Assembly (NCBI GenBank): GCA_013139625.1
Contig: WTAK01000166.1
Coordinates: 1 to 12,160 of the forward strand
Reading direction: 5' to 3'
Length of the DNA: 12,160 bases
Source of the DNA: Candidatus Delongbacteria bacterium
GTDB lineage: Bacteria; UBA4055
Shown here piece after piece: positions 1-7,233 of the stretch (its first letter is position 1; every line of letters begins with the position of its first letter). The notes beneath the pieces are model-generated. The model saw only the letters and a list, made by a program, of their open reading frames with translations. It searched no databases and was not told the DNA's origin. A program made the translations under genes and the position numbers.

Positions 1-506
1 ATTTCGAATTTTTCTTTTATACCTTCGATATCAAATACTTTTTGAAGTTTTGGATCATAAATAAATACATCTTCTGTCACTAGCTGAGCAAGATCTTTAT
101 CTGAGGAGTAGATATAAGTTTTAAATCCTTCCTTAGATGCTTGTTTTGCAATTACACCGATAAGATCATCTGCTTCATAGCCATCTTTTGAAATTGTAGT
201 TATTTGGGTTGCTTCGATCATTTCATAGAGCAGTGGAATTTGATTGCTTAGCTCTTCAGGCATTTTCTCTCTGGTCGCTTTGTACTCCGGGTACATTTTA
301 TGTCTGAATGTTGGAGCTTTTGTATCTAGAACGATAGTCATGTATTCAGGTTTCTCTTTTTCGATCAAAGCAAATAGAGAATTGAAAAATCCGTAAAGAG
401 CGCTGATGTTAAAACCTTCTTTGGTTAATAATGGCTTTGTACCGAATGCAAAGAATGCTCTGTATATTAATGCGTAGCCGTCTATAAGAAATAATTTTTT
501 TGACAT
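1..506 (-). CDS. polA: DNA polymerase I, N-terminal 5'-3' exonuclease part (partial, runs off left edge)
   Basis: The first 168 residues of DNA polymerase I are visible; the gene continues past the left edge. This part is the FEN-like 5'-3' exonuclease that removes RNA primers and damaged strands in Okazaki fragment processing and excision repair. It begins MSKKLFLIDGYALIYRAFFA, with the metal-binding Asp9 of the LIDG motif. The family block DTKAPTFRHKMYPEYKATRE (61-80) carries the usual FR...YK..R pattern. EADDLIG (111-117) and SSDKDLAQLV (134-143) hold the acidic residues of the second half of the metal site. The ATG at 506 is supported by an AGGAG ribosome binding site just upstream (about 514-518). 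The polymerase domain and any proofreading domain lie outside the window. The gene upstream on the same strand is separated from it by a terminator, so polA probably has its own promoter. Confidence 0.95.
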   Translation of the reverse strand, partial: MSKKLFLIDGYALIYRAFFAFGTKPLLTKEGFNISALYGFFNSLFALIEKEKPEYMTIVLDTKAPTFRHKMYPEYKATREKMPEELSNQIPLLYEMIEATQITTISKDGYEADDLIGVIAKQASKEGFKTYIYSSDKDLAQLVTEDVFIYDPKLQKVFDIEGIKEKFE

Positions 507-550
507 TAAATGTCTCCTAAGTAAATATGTTTGAACTATATAATATCACT

Positions 551-579
551 TGTATATTAATAAGAACTATTAAGAACAA
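551..579 (-). promoter_or_regulatory. candidate sigma-70-type promoter for polA
   Basis: On the minus strand TTGTTC (579-574) and TATACA (556-551) are separated by exactly 17 bases, about 45 bases before the polA ATG. It lies downstream of the terminator of the neighbouring gene, where a polA promoter is expected. The region is very AT-rich, so chance matches are likely. Two near-identical ten-base units starting TAAGAAC lie side by side at 561-580 and overlap the spacer and -35 element. Confidence 0.3.
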
Positions 580-607
580 TTACAAGCAAAATGAAAATAA
601 AATGTAA

Positions 608-628
608 GGTACGGTTTGAAACCGTACC
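608..628. repeat. intergenic palindrome A (10-bp arms, 1-nt centre)
   Basis: The arms GGTACGGTTT (608-617) and AAACCGTACC (619-628) are perfectly complementary around a single G. GTAA precedes the first arm (604-607). The same GTA-plus-one-base flank occurs before the palindromes at 685 and 9961, although the arm sequences differ. There is no T-tract on either side, so this is not a classical terminator. It may be a member of a dispersed palindrome family. Confidence 0.6.
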
Positions 629-642
629 CATTATTTCCAAAT

Positions 643-670
643 AAAAAAAGACGGTCATTTGACCGTCTTA
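643..670 (-). terminator. Rho-independent terminator of the T9SS cargo gene
   Basis: The arms AAGACGGTCA (648-657) and TGACCGTCTT (660-669) form a perfect 10-bp stem with a minimal loop. Read on the minus strand the stem is followed by a run of T (plus-strand A-run at 643-649). This is the textbook arrangement for ending the transcript of the minus-strand gene whose stop codon is at 711, and it isolates polA from that transcript. Confidence 0.85.
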
Positions 671-684
671 AAACGCTTCCGTAC

Positions 685-704
685 GGGCGTTATTCATAAC
701 GCCC
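685..704. repeat. intergenic palindrome B (9-bp arms) just after the cargo gene stop
   Basis: The arms GGGCGTTAT (685-693) and ATAACGCCC (696-704) are perfectly complementary around TC. GTAC precedes the first arm, matching the GTAA flank of palindromes A and D. It lies six bases beyond the TAG stop of the minus-strand gene and has no T-tract, so it probably does not terminate by itself. It may protect the 3' end of the mRNA, or simply be a copy of a mobile or repetitive palindrome. Confidence 0.6.
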
Positions 705-710
705 TAAAAT

Positions 711-3700
711 CTATTTCAACAACATCATCTTCCTACTTTGAACAACTTTCCCATCAACACTCAATCTATAAAAGTATATTCCACTGACTAAATTACTTCC
801 GTTAAAATTTATCTTATGAAGTCCCTTACTCTGCTTTTGATCAATTAGGCTACATACTTCCCTACCTGCTATATTAAAAACTTTTAAGTTAACTTGGACA
901 TTATTTTTCAAAGAATAACTAATAACGGTTTCAGGGTTAAACGGATTCGGATAGTTTTGGTAAAGAGTGAAGTCATTTACAGTATAATCATCAATATTAA
1001 CCTTATCACTTTGACATTCATAGCATCCAATATCTATGTTCCCGATCAGTCTTGAATTACCAGCGATATCTACTTGAGGTATCATAAAAATATTTAGATC
1101 TTCTAATGTTAAATTAGGAAATCCCGAGTCAATACAGGGAGAAGTGCTTGTAATAGCATATGAAGCGTCTAATAAATCAGGATCTTCATTAATGTTATTT
1201 TCATACATTCCCGAAAAAGTGATACCATCGGATAATCCAAAGTTTGCAACTCCACCATTTATGTTATTATAGCTAAAATTTGGATCTGAGTCATCATTGT
1301 TCAGATATACTTCCCCGCTCCCGTTACCAAAGATAATATTATTAAGTAGGTAAGGGTCTGAATCCCCATCAAAATACAACCCGAAATTATCATTATCCAC
1401 AATAGTGTTATTAGCTATATTTAGAGGAGATGATCCTGTAAATTTAATTCCTCCATTATTATTTACTATCAAATTATTGGAAATTACCGGACAAGCATTA
1501 TTTACGGTAATTCCATAACCACCATAATTTTGAATTATATTATTTTGGAATAAAACTAAAGATGTACCATCAATTTCAATAGTTTTATCATAATACACAT
1601 TACCATACGAATCAGTTACAATTAATAAAACATCCTGATTTTGACTGTCAAAAGAACTTGTATAACCTGTAATTGCGTATCTTCCTTCCAATGTCTGTAT
1701 TACATCATAAGCACCATCTTCGTTACTTCCACCAAATGTTTTATCCCATTCGTATTCTCCGTTAGAATCTGTTTTCAGTAACCAGGCATCATAACTACCG
1801 CTACCGTATGAATCTGTTATTCCAGCAAATATATATCCTCCATCCAATGTTTCTTGCACCGCAAGGCCTAAGTCATACCCATTTCCTCCATAATTCTTTT
1901 TCCAAATAAGATCTCCATCATTACTGATCTTCACTAACATTAGATCATTATAACCCTGGCCAATGGACGTTTCACCAACTAAGATATAGTCACCATTGTA
2001 TGTCTGCTTCACTGAATATGCAAATTCCTTCTCATTATTATCGAAATATTTATCCCATTCTTTATTTCCGTATGGATCGATTTTGATAATCCAAAAATTA
2101 TAATCAAATTGATTGATATTGGAGAATCCGGTTAAAATAAATCCTCCATCAAAAGTTTGTTGTACAGAATAGGAAAAATTAACTCCGTCTATATGAAACA
2201 TCTTTAACCATTCTTCATTCCCGTTACTGTCCACTTTCATTAATATAGCATCGTATACACCTATACAACCCGGCAAATCTCCATATCCTGTTATAACAAA
2301 TCCTCCATCAGATGTCTCAACAACACTCCTCGCTATCTCAAGATATTTCCCATAATAAGTGTGTTCCCACACCATACCGCCTGTTGAATTCAACTTTACT
2401 AACCAGAAATTCCACATTCCAGCTACCTCATGAAGATAACCTGTGAAAACATAGCCACCATCAGAGGTTTCTGTAATAGAATACGCATGGCTCATCAAAT
2501 TACCGTCAGGAAATTTTCTTTTCCAAATTATTTTTCCAGATGAATTAGCTTTTATTACACATGCACCACCACCGAAGTACTCTTCACTGAAACCACAAAT
2601 AATATATCCATTATCTGATGTTTGCTTTACAGAATAACCCTTCTCATCATAAATATTATCAAAATGCCTAAAGAAACCTCTTCTTTGATCAAAATTCGAA
2701 TATTTTACTCTCGAGGTATCAGATTTTGATGTTTTTGTAAAATTTAAATTAATTCCTTCAAAGTCAATAATTTTATCCGGCTCCCCTTGAGCTTGCAATT
2801 CTCCTTTGATCAGAAGGTCTATACCTGAGCCTAATGCTCTTACCTTCGTATTTGGTTCTATATATAATGTTTTCGCCGGATTTATATATGAATTCCCCAC
2901 AAAAACATATGGTGAATTTTCTTCATCCCAAGTACCACTAATGTTACCTTTTATTCCATTTGTACCTTTTATTGAAAAGTTATTTGACTCATCATATATA
3001 TCACTGTATAATCCAGACTCAATTCTTAATTTATAATCGTCCCCACTTGTAATATTTTTATGATAGAAATTCCATATTACTTCACCATCTGAATCTGAAA
3101 ATAAACTTATTATTTTATTAGATCCTTTATATAAACTAATATACACGTCCTCAGGTATATTATCTGCCCAGAGTATTGAACTATTATTTAGCATTTCAAA
3201 AGTTTCTCCACCCACAGGGCTTAAAATTGTGATGTTACCTTTAGCCACTGTAAATGGCTCACTAAATGAGTATATTGAATCTAGTTGTGTTGATGTTATC
3301 TTTAATTTAAAATTGGTACTAAAAAAATCCAGAGGAATACTCCAGGCAAAACTACTGTCACTTGCTGTAGAATCCACTATTGTAGAATGAAAAATATCAT
3401 TTTCATATAGATCAATCTTAACTCCATCAAACAAATTATCAGTCCATTGAATGTTATAAAAAATCGAACGTTCAATTTCTTCACCTGCGCTAGGTGATAA
3501 TACTTCTATTGATCCTGTTAGATCCTGTAAAGTAAAATATCCTGTACTGGTGTCAAAATCAGCTGTATCTTCAAGGGAAGTTATCTTAACATGATAATCA
3601 TTCCCGTTCATATTTGCTGGTACGATCCAAGTATAAAGTGAATTTGAAGGAGTTGATGTTGCGATATCTAGTAAATATTCATCACTTTTAAATAGTTCGA

Positions 3701-3851
3701 TCTTAACATCTCCAGTTATATCGTGAGACCAAACCACTCTTAGTTCTTCACCCCGATTATACACCATATTGTCTTTTGGTAAGAGTATAATAATTTCTGC
3801 AAATAATGAACATATTAACAACAAAAATAAAATCAATGTATACTTTTTCAT
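711..3851 (-). CDS. large secreted T9SS cargo protein: Ig-like repeats, split beta-helix, seven-repeat propeller-like block, sorting tail
   Basis: This is a 1046-residue exported protein, probably surface-attached or released. Residues 1-18 form a signal peptide (MKK, hydrophobic run, likely cut after SLFA). Three repeats at about 20-108, 114-203 and 207-295 match the Ser/Thr-rich Kre9/KNH-like (PF10342) pattern: I.ILSP.GGE, I.W, V.I.LY, Y..KI. Residues 300-388 look like the start of a right-handed beta-helix. Seven repeats of about 51 residues follow (starting near 405, 456, 507, 560, 611, 662 and 714), each of the form YSV.QT.DGGY...G followed by KID..G...W. Beta-helix coils with NN.I.NN motifs resume at about 764-865 and end with a typical SPCIDSG...DIGCYE closing region. 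The C-terminus (about 960-1046) is a type A T9SS sorting domain (FTLYQNYPNPFNP...GIYFYRL). GGGGAG precedes the ATG at 3851. The ligand or role is unknown; adhesion or glycan binding is a guess. Confidence 0.9.
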   Translation of the reverse strand: MKKYTLILFLLLICSLFAEIIILLPKDNMVYNRGEELRVVWSHDITGDVKIELFKSDEYLLDIATSTPSNSLYTWIVPANMNGNDYHVKITSLEDTADFDTSTGYFTLQDLTGSIEVLSPSAGEEIERSIFYNIQWTDNLFDGVKIDLYENDIFHSTIVDSTASDSSFAWSIPLDFFSTNFKLKITSTQLDSIYSFSEPFTVAKGNITILSPVGGETFEMLNNSSILWADNIPEDVYISLYKGSNKIISLFSDSDGEVIWNFYHKNITSGDDYKLRIESGLYSDIYDESNNFSIKGTNGIKGNISGTWDEENSPYVFVGNSYINPAKTLYIEPNTKVRALGSGIDLLIKGELQAQGEPDKIIDFEGINLNFTKTSKSDTSRVKYSNFDQRRGFFRHFDNIYDEKGYSVKQTSDNGYIICGFSEEYFGGGACVIKANSSGKIIWKRKFPDGNLMSHAYSITETSDGGYVFTGYLHEVAGMWNFWLVKLNSTGGMVWEHTYYGKYLEIARSVVETSDGGFVITGYGDLPGCIGVYDAILMKVDSNGNEEWLKMFHIDGVNFSYSVQQTFDGGFILTGFSNINQFDYNFWIIKIDPYGNKEWDKYFDNNEKEFAYSVKQTYNGDYILVGETSIGQGYNDLMLVKISNDGDLIWKKNYGGNGYDLGLAVQETLDGGYIFAGITDSYGSGSYDAWLLKTDSNGEYEWDKTFGGSNEDGAYDVIQTLEGRYAITGYTSSFDSQNQDVLLIVTDSYGNVYYDKTIEIDGTSLVLFQNNIIQNYGGYGITVNNACPVISNNLIVNNNGGIKFTGSSPLNIANNTIVDNDNFGLYFDGDSDPYLLNNIIFGNGSGEVYLNNDDSDPNFSYNNINGGVANFGLSDGITFSGMYENNINEDPDLLDASYAITSTSPCIDSGFPNLTLEDLNIFMIPQVDIAGNSRLIGNIDIGCYECQSDKVNIDDYTVNDFTLYQNYPNPFNPETVISYSLKNNVQVNLKVFNIAGREVCSLIDQKQSKGLHKINFNGSNLVSGIYFYRLSVDGKVVQSRKMMLLK

Positions 3852-3925
3852 TCTACTCCCCAGAATATTTATATAATAAAAATTTATTTATGCTTATAAC
3901 TACTTATATTCATAATAGTCATTTT

Positions 3926-3937
3926 CTTAACGTTAAG
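3926..3937. repeat. 12-bp perfect palindrome in the divergent promoter region
   Basis: CTTAACGTTAAG reads the same on both strands and lies between the divergent cargo gene and ruvX operon. A dimeric regulator could bind such a site, but a 12-bp AT-rich palindrome can also occur by chance. I see no second copy in the window. Confidence 0.25.
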
Positions 3938-3967
3938 CAACAAAAAAACTTTTGAATTTCTTATTTA

Positions 3968-3996
3968 TTGAAATAATTAATATTATTCCATATATT
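3968..3996 (+). promoter_or_regulatory. candidate sigma-70-type promoter for the ruvX-GT8-epimerase operon
   Basis: TTGAAA (3968-3973) and TATATT (3991-3996) are separated by 17 bases, about 31 bases before the ATG of ruvX. Transcription would start near 4003. The position, spacing and hexamers are good for the standard sigma-70 consensus. The AT-rich background, and the different promoter consensus of Bacteroidota proper, keep this tentative. Confidence 0.45.
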
Positions 3997-4027
3997 CTAC
4001 AAGCATTAATTAAATTAAGAAACTACA

Positions 4028-4438
4028 ATGTCCAGAATACTTTCAATAGATCACGGTGAAGTCAGAATAGGTTTGGCAATGACGGACCCAATGAAAATAA
4101 TCTCATCTCCTTTCAAGACTATAAAAAATACCGGAGATGAAAATGTCTTAGCTACTTTAAAAGATATAATTCTGGAAAATGAGATTGAATTGATAGTACT
4201 GGGATATCCTATTGGTTTGAACGGTCAGAAAACAAAGAAAACTGAGCATATTGAAAAATTTGCAGAAAGATTGAAAGATCTTGGAAAACCGATTGAACTT
4301 TTCGATGAAAGTTTTTCAACTGTCAGAGCTCATCAGATCATTCACGAAATGGGTAAGAAAACAGGCAACAGTAAGGATATAATTGATGCCTTAGCTGCTC
4401 AGGTAATACTTGAGGATTACTTACGGTCGATAGGATAA
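4028..4438 (+). CDS. ruvX: RuvX/YqgF family pre-16S rRNA nuclease / putative Holliday junction resolvase
   Basis: This 136-residue protein has the normal length of the YqgF/RuvX family, an RNase H-fold nuclease implicated in 16S rRNA 5'-end maturation and proposed as an alternative Holliday junction resolvase; it acts in the cytoplasm. The three family motifs are visible. ILSIDHGEVRIGLA (4-17) holds the first acidic residue, Asp8. LVLGYPIGLNG corresponds to the usual VGLPLNMDG block. DESFST (93-98) and DIIDALAAQVILEDYL hold the later acidic residues, with Asp120 in the second. An oddity is Ser95, where most members have Arg (DERLTT or DERLST). The ribosome binding site before the ATG at 4028 is weak. 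The next gene starts three bases after the stop, so this is the first gene of a three-gene operon. Confidence 0.9.
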   Translation: MSRILSIDHGEVRIGLAMTDPMKIISSPFKTIKNTGDENVLATLKDIILENEIELIVLGYPIGLNGQKTKKTEHIEKFAERLKDLGKPIELFDESFSTVRAHQIIHEMGKKTGNSKDIIDALAAQVILEDYLRSIG

Positions 4439-4441
4439 ATT

Positions 4442-5470
4442 ATGAAAGACTTTTTCACACAATTTAAAGCACCGGAAAACATGAAGCGACCTGATGGTTC
4501 ATCAAGGTTTGCTTTCGTTACATTCCTAATGATGAATGACAGCTATATGGCATCTACTTTGCTAATGGCTTACGGCTTGAAAAAACAAAATTCTCAGGCT
4601 GATACAGTTTGCATGGTTACCGATGAAATAGATGAAGAAACTATCAAACCTTTGAAGATGATATATGACCATGTTATCAGAGTAAAAAGAATCTTTGTTC
4701 CTCATAAAGAAAGAAAAGGAAGAGAAGACAGACCTCTCTGGTTTACTCGCTTAAATTCATTACTTCTTGGTCATGACGGAGGTTACGGACTAAACTATGA
4801 AAGAATTTGTATCCTTGATGCTGATGTTTATCCACTGAGACATTATGATTCTCTGTTTAATATTGGAGCTCCGGCAGGAATGCTGAACGAAAAGAAATCC
4901 AACTGCCTTGAATGGGATGAAAAAGGCAAATATGTTTATCCTGACTCTATTGAAAATGAAGGTAAATGGAACTGGCATAGAAGGTATGAACCTGATGCTC
5001 CACATGGAGCTGATATCCCTAAAGAGATAACTGATAGACCGATGCACGATGTAGCAAATCTTGGCCTAAATGGATCGATCTATGTATTTGATACTTCGAA
5101 GAAAGAACTTGAAGATATAATTGAAGATGTTGAGAGACCTGAGATAAAGAAACTTGTCGGAGATCTTTTCAAATGGCCTGATATGCAATATTTTACAATC
5201 AGGTGGTCCGGGCAGTGGAAGAGTATTGATATAAAGTTCAGTTCATTCAATGGTTATCCGGGATTGAAATACCTTTGCGGATGTCATTATTCGGGATTCA
5301 AACCTTGGTATTTCAATAAAAAAGGTCTTAAAAATTACATGGAGCATGAGGATTTCTTATTTTGGTATAAAAGCTTTCTTACAATGGTAGAAAAAGATTA
5401 TCCTAAAATGCTTGAAATACCTAGACTTGCAAGTATCCGGAAGAAGATACTGCAACTTGGAGTACTATGA
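4442..5470 (+). CDS. GT8-like (glycogenin-type) glycosyltransferase
   Basis: This 342-residue protein is probably a cytoplasmic GT-A fold glycosyltransferase of family 8. It begins with the sugar-nucleotide binding strand RFAFVTFLMMNDSYMASTLLMAYGLK (22-47). DADVYPL at 126-132 provides the DXD motif for divalent metal and nucleotide sugar. LNGSIYVFD (209-217) matches the family's acceptor-side N.G..VF block. CHYSGFKPW (281-289) is the characteristic late His-x-x-Gly-x-Lys-Pro motif that contacts the diphosphate. There is no signal peptide or membrane span. Its last four bases overlap the start of the epimerase gene (ATGA), so the two are translationally coupled and probably act on one glycan. 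Donor and acceptor cannot be read from the sequence. The N-terminal half resembles glycogenin more than the LgtC type, which is a judgement by eye. Confidence 0.8.
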   Translation: MKDFFTQFKAPENMKRPDGSSRFAFVTFLMMNDSYMASTLLMAYGLKKQNSQADTVCMVTDEIDEETIKPLKMIYDHVIRVKRIFVPHKERKGREDRPLWFTRLNSLLLGHDGGYGLNYERICILDADVYPLRHYDSLFNIGAPAGMLNEKKSNCLEWDEKGKYVYPDSIENEGKWNWHRRYEPDAPHGADIPKEITDRPMHDVANLGLNGSIYVFDTSKKELEDIIEDVERPEIKKLVGDLFKWPDMQYFTIRWSGQWKSIDIKFSSFNGYPGLKYLCGCHYSGFKPWYFNKKGLKNYMEHEDFLFWYKSFLTMVEKDYPKMLEIPRLASIRKKILQLGVL

Positions 5471-6483
5471 CAAACAAACCTAAAATATTTATCAGTGGAG
5501 TAGCAGGATTTCTCGGAAGTCACTTAGCTGACAGGTTCATAGCTGACGGTTACAAAGTAGTCGGTTCTGACAATCTTATCGGTGGTTACTTAGACAATGT
5601 TCCTGCTGAGGTGGAATTCTACCAATATGATCTTAATTTTCATAACTCTGTAGTAAAGATTACCAAAGGCTGTGACATAATATTCCACACTGCCGCAACT
5701 GCTTATGAAGGTTTAAGTGTATTCAGTCCGTTCTTTATAACTAAGAATATTGTACAGGCATCAGTCTCTCTGATAACTGCAGCCATAGCAAATAAAGCTA
5801 AAAGATTTATTTTCTGCTCTTCAATGGCAAGATATGGAACGCAGGATATTGTCCCTTTCACTGAAGATATGACACCGAAACCTCAAGATCCTTACGGAAT
5901 TGGTAAACATAGCAGTGAATTATTTTTGAAAAACCTCTGTGATATTCATGGAATGGAATATGTGATAGCTGTGCCGCATAATATAATTGGTCCCAGACAG
6001 AAATACGACGATCCGTATAGAAATGTTGCAAGTATCATGATAAATCTTATGCTACAGGGAAGGCAGCCGATCATCTATGGTGACGGAGAACAGAAGCGAT
6101 GCTTCAGCTTTATTCAAGACGATATTGATATTCTTTACAAATTGGCTTTTGAAGATAAAGCTGTCGGAGAAACAATTAACATTGGTCCTGATGATGAATT
6201 CATTACGATCAATCAACTGGCGCAAACTATTGCCGACCTTTTGGATTTTGATCTCAAACCAATTTATAAAAGATCACGACCTCAGGAAGTATTACTGGCA
6301 AATTGTTCTGCAAATAAAGCAAGATCCATGTTCGGTTACGATCCTTCGGTAAAATTAACAGATGGGCTTCAAGCTATGATAGACCATATAAAAGAGCGAG
6401 GAACAAAACCTTTCAAGTATCACTTAGACCTTGAAATAATAAATGAAAAAACTCCTGAGACATGGAAGAATAGACTCTTCTAA
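5467..6483 (+). CDS. NAD-dependent epimerase/dehydratase (extended SDR, sugar-nucleotide type)
   Basis: This 338-residue protein is an extended short-chain dehydrogenase/reductase, the class containing UDP-glucose 4-epimerase and related sugar-nucleotide epimerases and dehydratases. The Rossmann motif GVAGFLG (11-17) and the acidic Asp35 in VVGSDN indicate NAD binding. FHTAA (73-77) is the next cofactor-side block. The catalytic set is Ser118/Ser119 in FCSSMARYG plus the YGIGK motif (Tyr143, Lys147). The C-terminal half has the usual substrate-domain blocks NIIGPRQ and IYGDGEQKR.FSFIQD, with an RP..V motif near the end. The start codon overlaps the end of the glycosyltransferase gene by four bases. 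The simplest reading is that it makes or converts the nucleotide sugar used by that enzyme, but the exact substrate is not determined. Confidence 0.85.
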   Translation: MTNKPKIFISGVAGFLGSHLADRFIADGYKVVGSDNLIGGYLDNVPAEVEFYQYDLNFHNSVVKITKGCDIIFHTAATAYEGLSVFSPFFITKNIVQASVSLITAAIANKAKRFIFCSSMARYGTQDIVPFTEDMTPKPQDPYGIGKHSSELFLKNLCDIHGMEYVIAVPHNIIGPRQKYDDPYRNVASIMINLMLQGRQPIIYGDGEQKRCFSFIQDDIDILYKLAFEDKAVGETINIGPDDEFITINQLAQTIADLLDFDLKPIYKRSRPQEVLLANCSANKARSMFGYDPSVKLTDGLQAMIDHIKERGTKPFKYHLDLEIINEKTPETWKNRLF

Positions 6484-6530
6484 TCGGTTTAAGTCATATA
6501 ATCTATCCTAGCGGGATACAACACCTATAC

Positions 6531-6550
6531 CCACAGGTTTCAACCTGTGG
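6531..6550. repeat. intergenic palindrome C (9-bp arms) upstream of the pseudouridine synthase gene
   Basis: The arms CCACAGGTT (6531-6539) and AACCTGTGG (6542-6550) are perfectly complementary around TC. A smaller hairpin, TATCC...GGATA (6504-6518), lies just upstream. No T-tract follows on either strand. It does not carry the GTA flank seen at palindromes A, B and D. The second arm contains a GTG (6547) that is in frame with the following gene. Confidence 0.6.
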
Positions 6551-6570
6551 ATCAAAAAATCTTAAATGCC

Positions 6571-7233
6571 ATGCAAAAAACTAATATCAAAATACTTCAC
6601 CGATCAGAAAACGAGATAGTCGTTTTCAAACCGTCAGGTATTGCTACTCAGCTGAGCAATGATATCAAAGGTTCTTCACTGGAGAATATTCTGAAAGAAC
6701 AATTAGGGGTTAATGATCTATTTTTCCCTCATCGTTTGGACAGGATCACTTCGGGATTGTTATTGATAGCCTTACACAAAGAAGCTATTGCTTTTTACGG
6801 TGAAGAAATCAAATCCACACATTTTCAAAAATATTATGTCGCTCAAGTAGAGAATAATACTGAGGATATCATAGGATTAATCGGAACTCATAAACGATAT
6901 TTGAAAGTAGAAGGTAATGTAAGTAAGATCGTAAATAGTGGGGGAAAACCTTCTTTTCTTGATATTTTAGAAATTCAACCCAGCTCAAAAAATAAAAACA
7001 ATTATGATGTATTTATAAGGCTGATAACGGGAAGAATGCATCAGATAAGAATAATGCTTGCCGATCTTGGAATTCCTCTGTGTGATGATCATTTATATAA
7101 TAAAAAAGCCGGTTCAAAGAACCGACTTAAAAACAATTTCTACTTAGAAAGTATTATTTTAAAATTTAAAGATATGGATGAAAATTACCACACTATTTAT
7201 TCTTCTCCAGAGCACCTTGAATATCTGAATTAA
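6571..7233 (+). CDS. RluA-family RNA pseudouridine synthase
   Basis: This 220-residue protein is an RNA pseudouridine synthase of the RluA/RluD family, which isomerises specific uridines in 23S rRNA or tRNA. HRLDRITSGLLL (54-65) contains the catalytic Asp57 in the family signature. LITGRMHQIRIMLADLGIPL (151-170) is the second conserved block, with the Arg and His residues that hold the RNA. There is no N-terminal S4 domain, so it is a short single-domain member. I chose ATG 6571. An in-frame GTG at 6547 would add eight residues but lies in a palindrome arm; neither start has a convincing ribosome binding site. The 3' end overlaps the opposing gene by 41 bp, and a terminator for that opposing operon lies within codons 178-186. 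Which uridine is modified cannot be told from the sequence. Confidence 0.88.
   Translation: MQKTNIKILHRSENEIVVFKPSGIATQLSNDIKGSSLENILKEQLGVNDLFFPHRLDRITSGLLLIALHKEAIAFYGEEIKSTHFQKYYVAQVENNTEDIIGLIGTHKRYLKVEGNVSKIVNSGGKPSFLDILEIQPSSKNKNNYDVFIRLITGRMHQIRIMLADLGIPLCDDHLYNKKAGSKNRLKNNFYLESIILKFKDMDENYHTIYSSPEHLEYLN
7102..7128 (-). terminator. Rho-independent terminator of the htrA-rpoD operon, inside the opposing pseudouridine synthase gene
   Basis: The plus-strand arms AAGCCGGTTC (7106-7115) and GAACCGACTT (7119-7128) pair with one G-T/A-C mismatch around AAA. On the minus strand the stem is followed by TTTTTT (A-run 7102-7107). It lies 65 bases beyond the stop codon of the last gene of the minus-strand operon. 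It encodes a Lys/Asn-rich linker in the plus-strand gene, where sequence is probably free to vary. Confidence 0.7.

Noticed and set aside
1581..2660. The regular repeats in the cargo gene could be taken for a DNA repeat array or CRISPR.
   Set aside because: The periodicity is at the protein level (about 51 residues). The DNA repeats are degenerate and in one continuous reading frame.
3852..4027. Bacteroidota-type promoter (TTG with TAnnTTTG) upstream of ruvX or the cargo gene.
   Set aside because: No clear TAnnTTTG with correct spacing is visible. The TTGAAA-N17-TATATT match is better.
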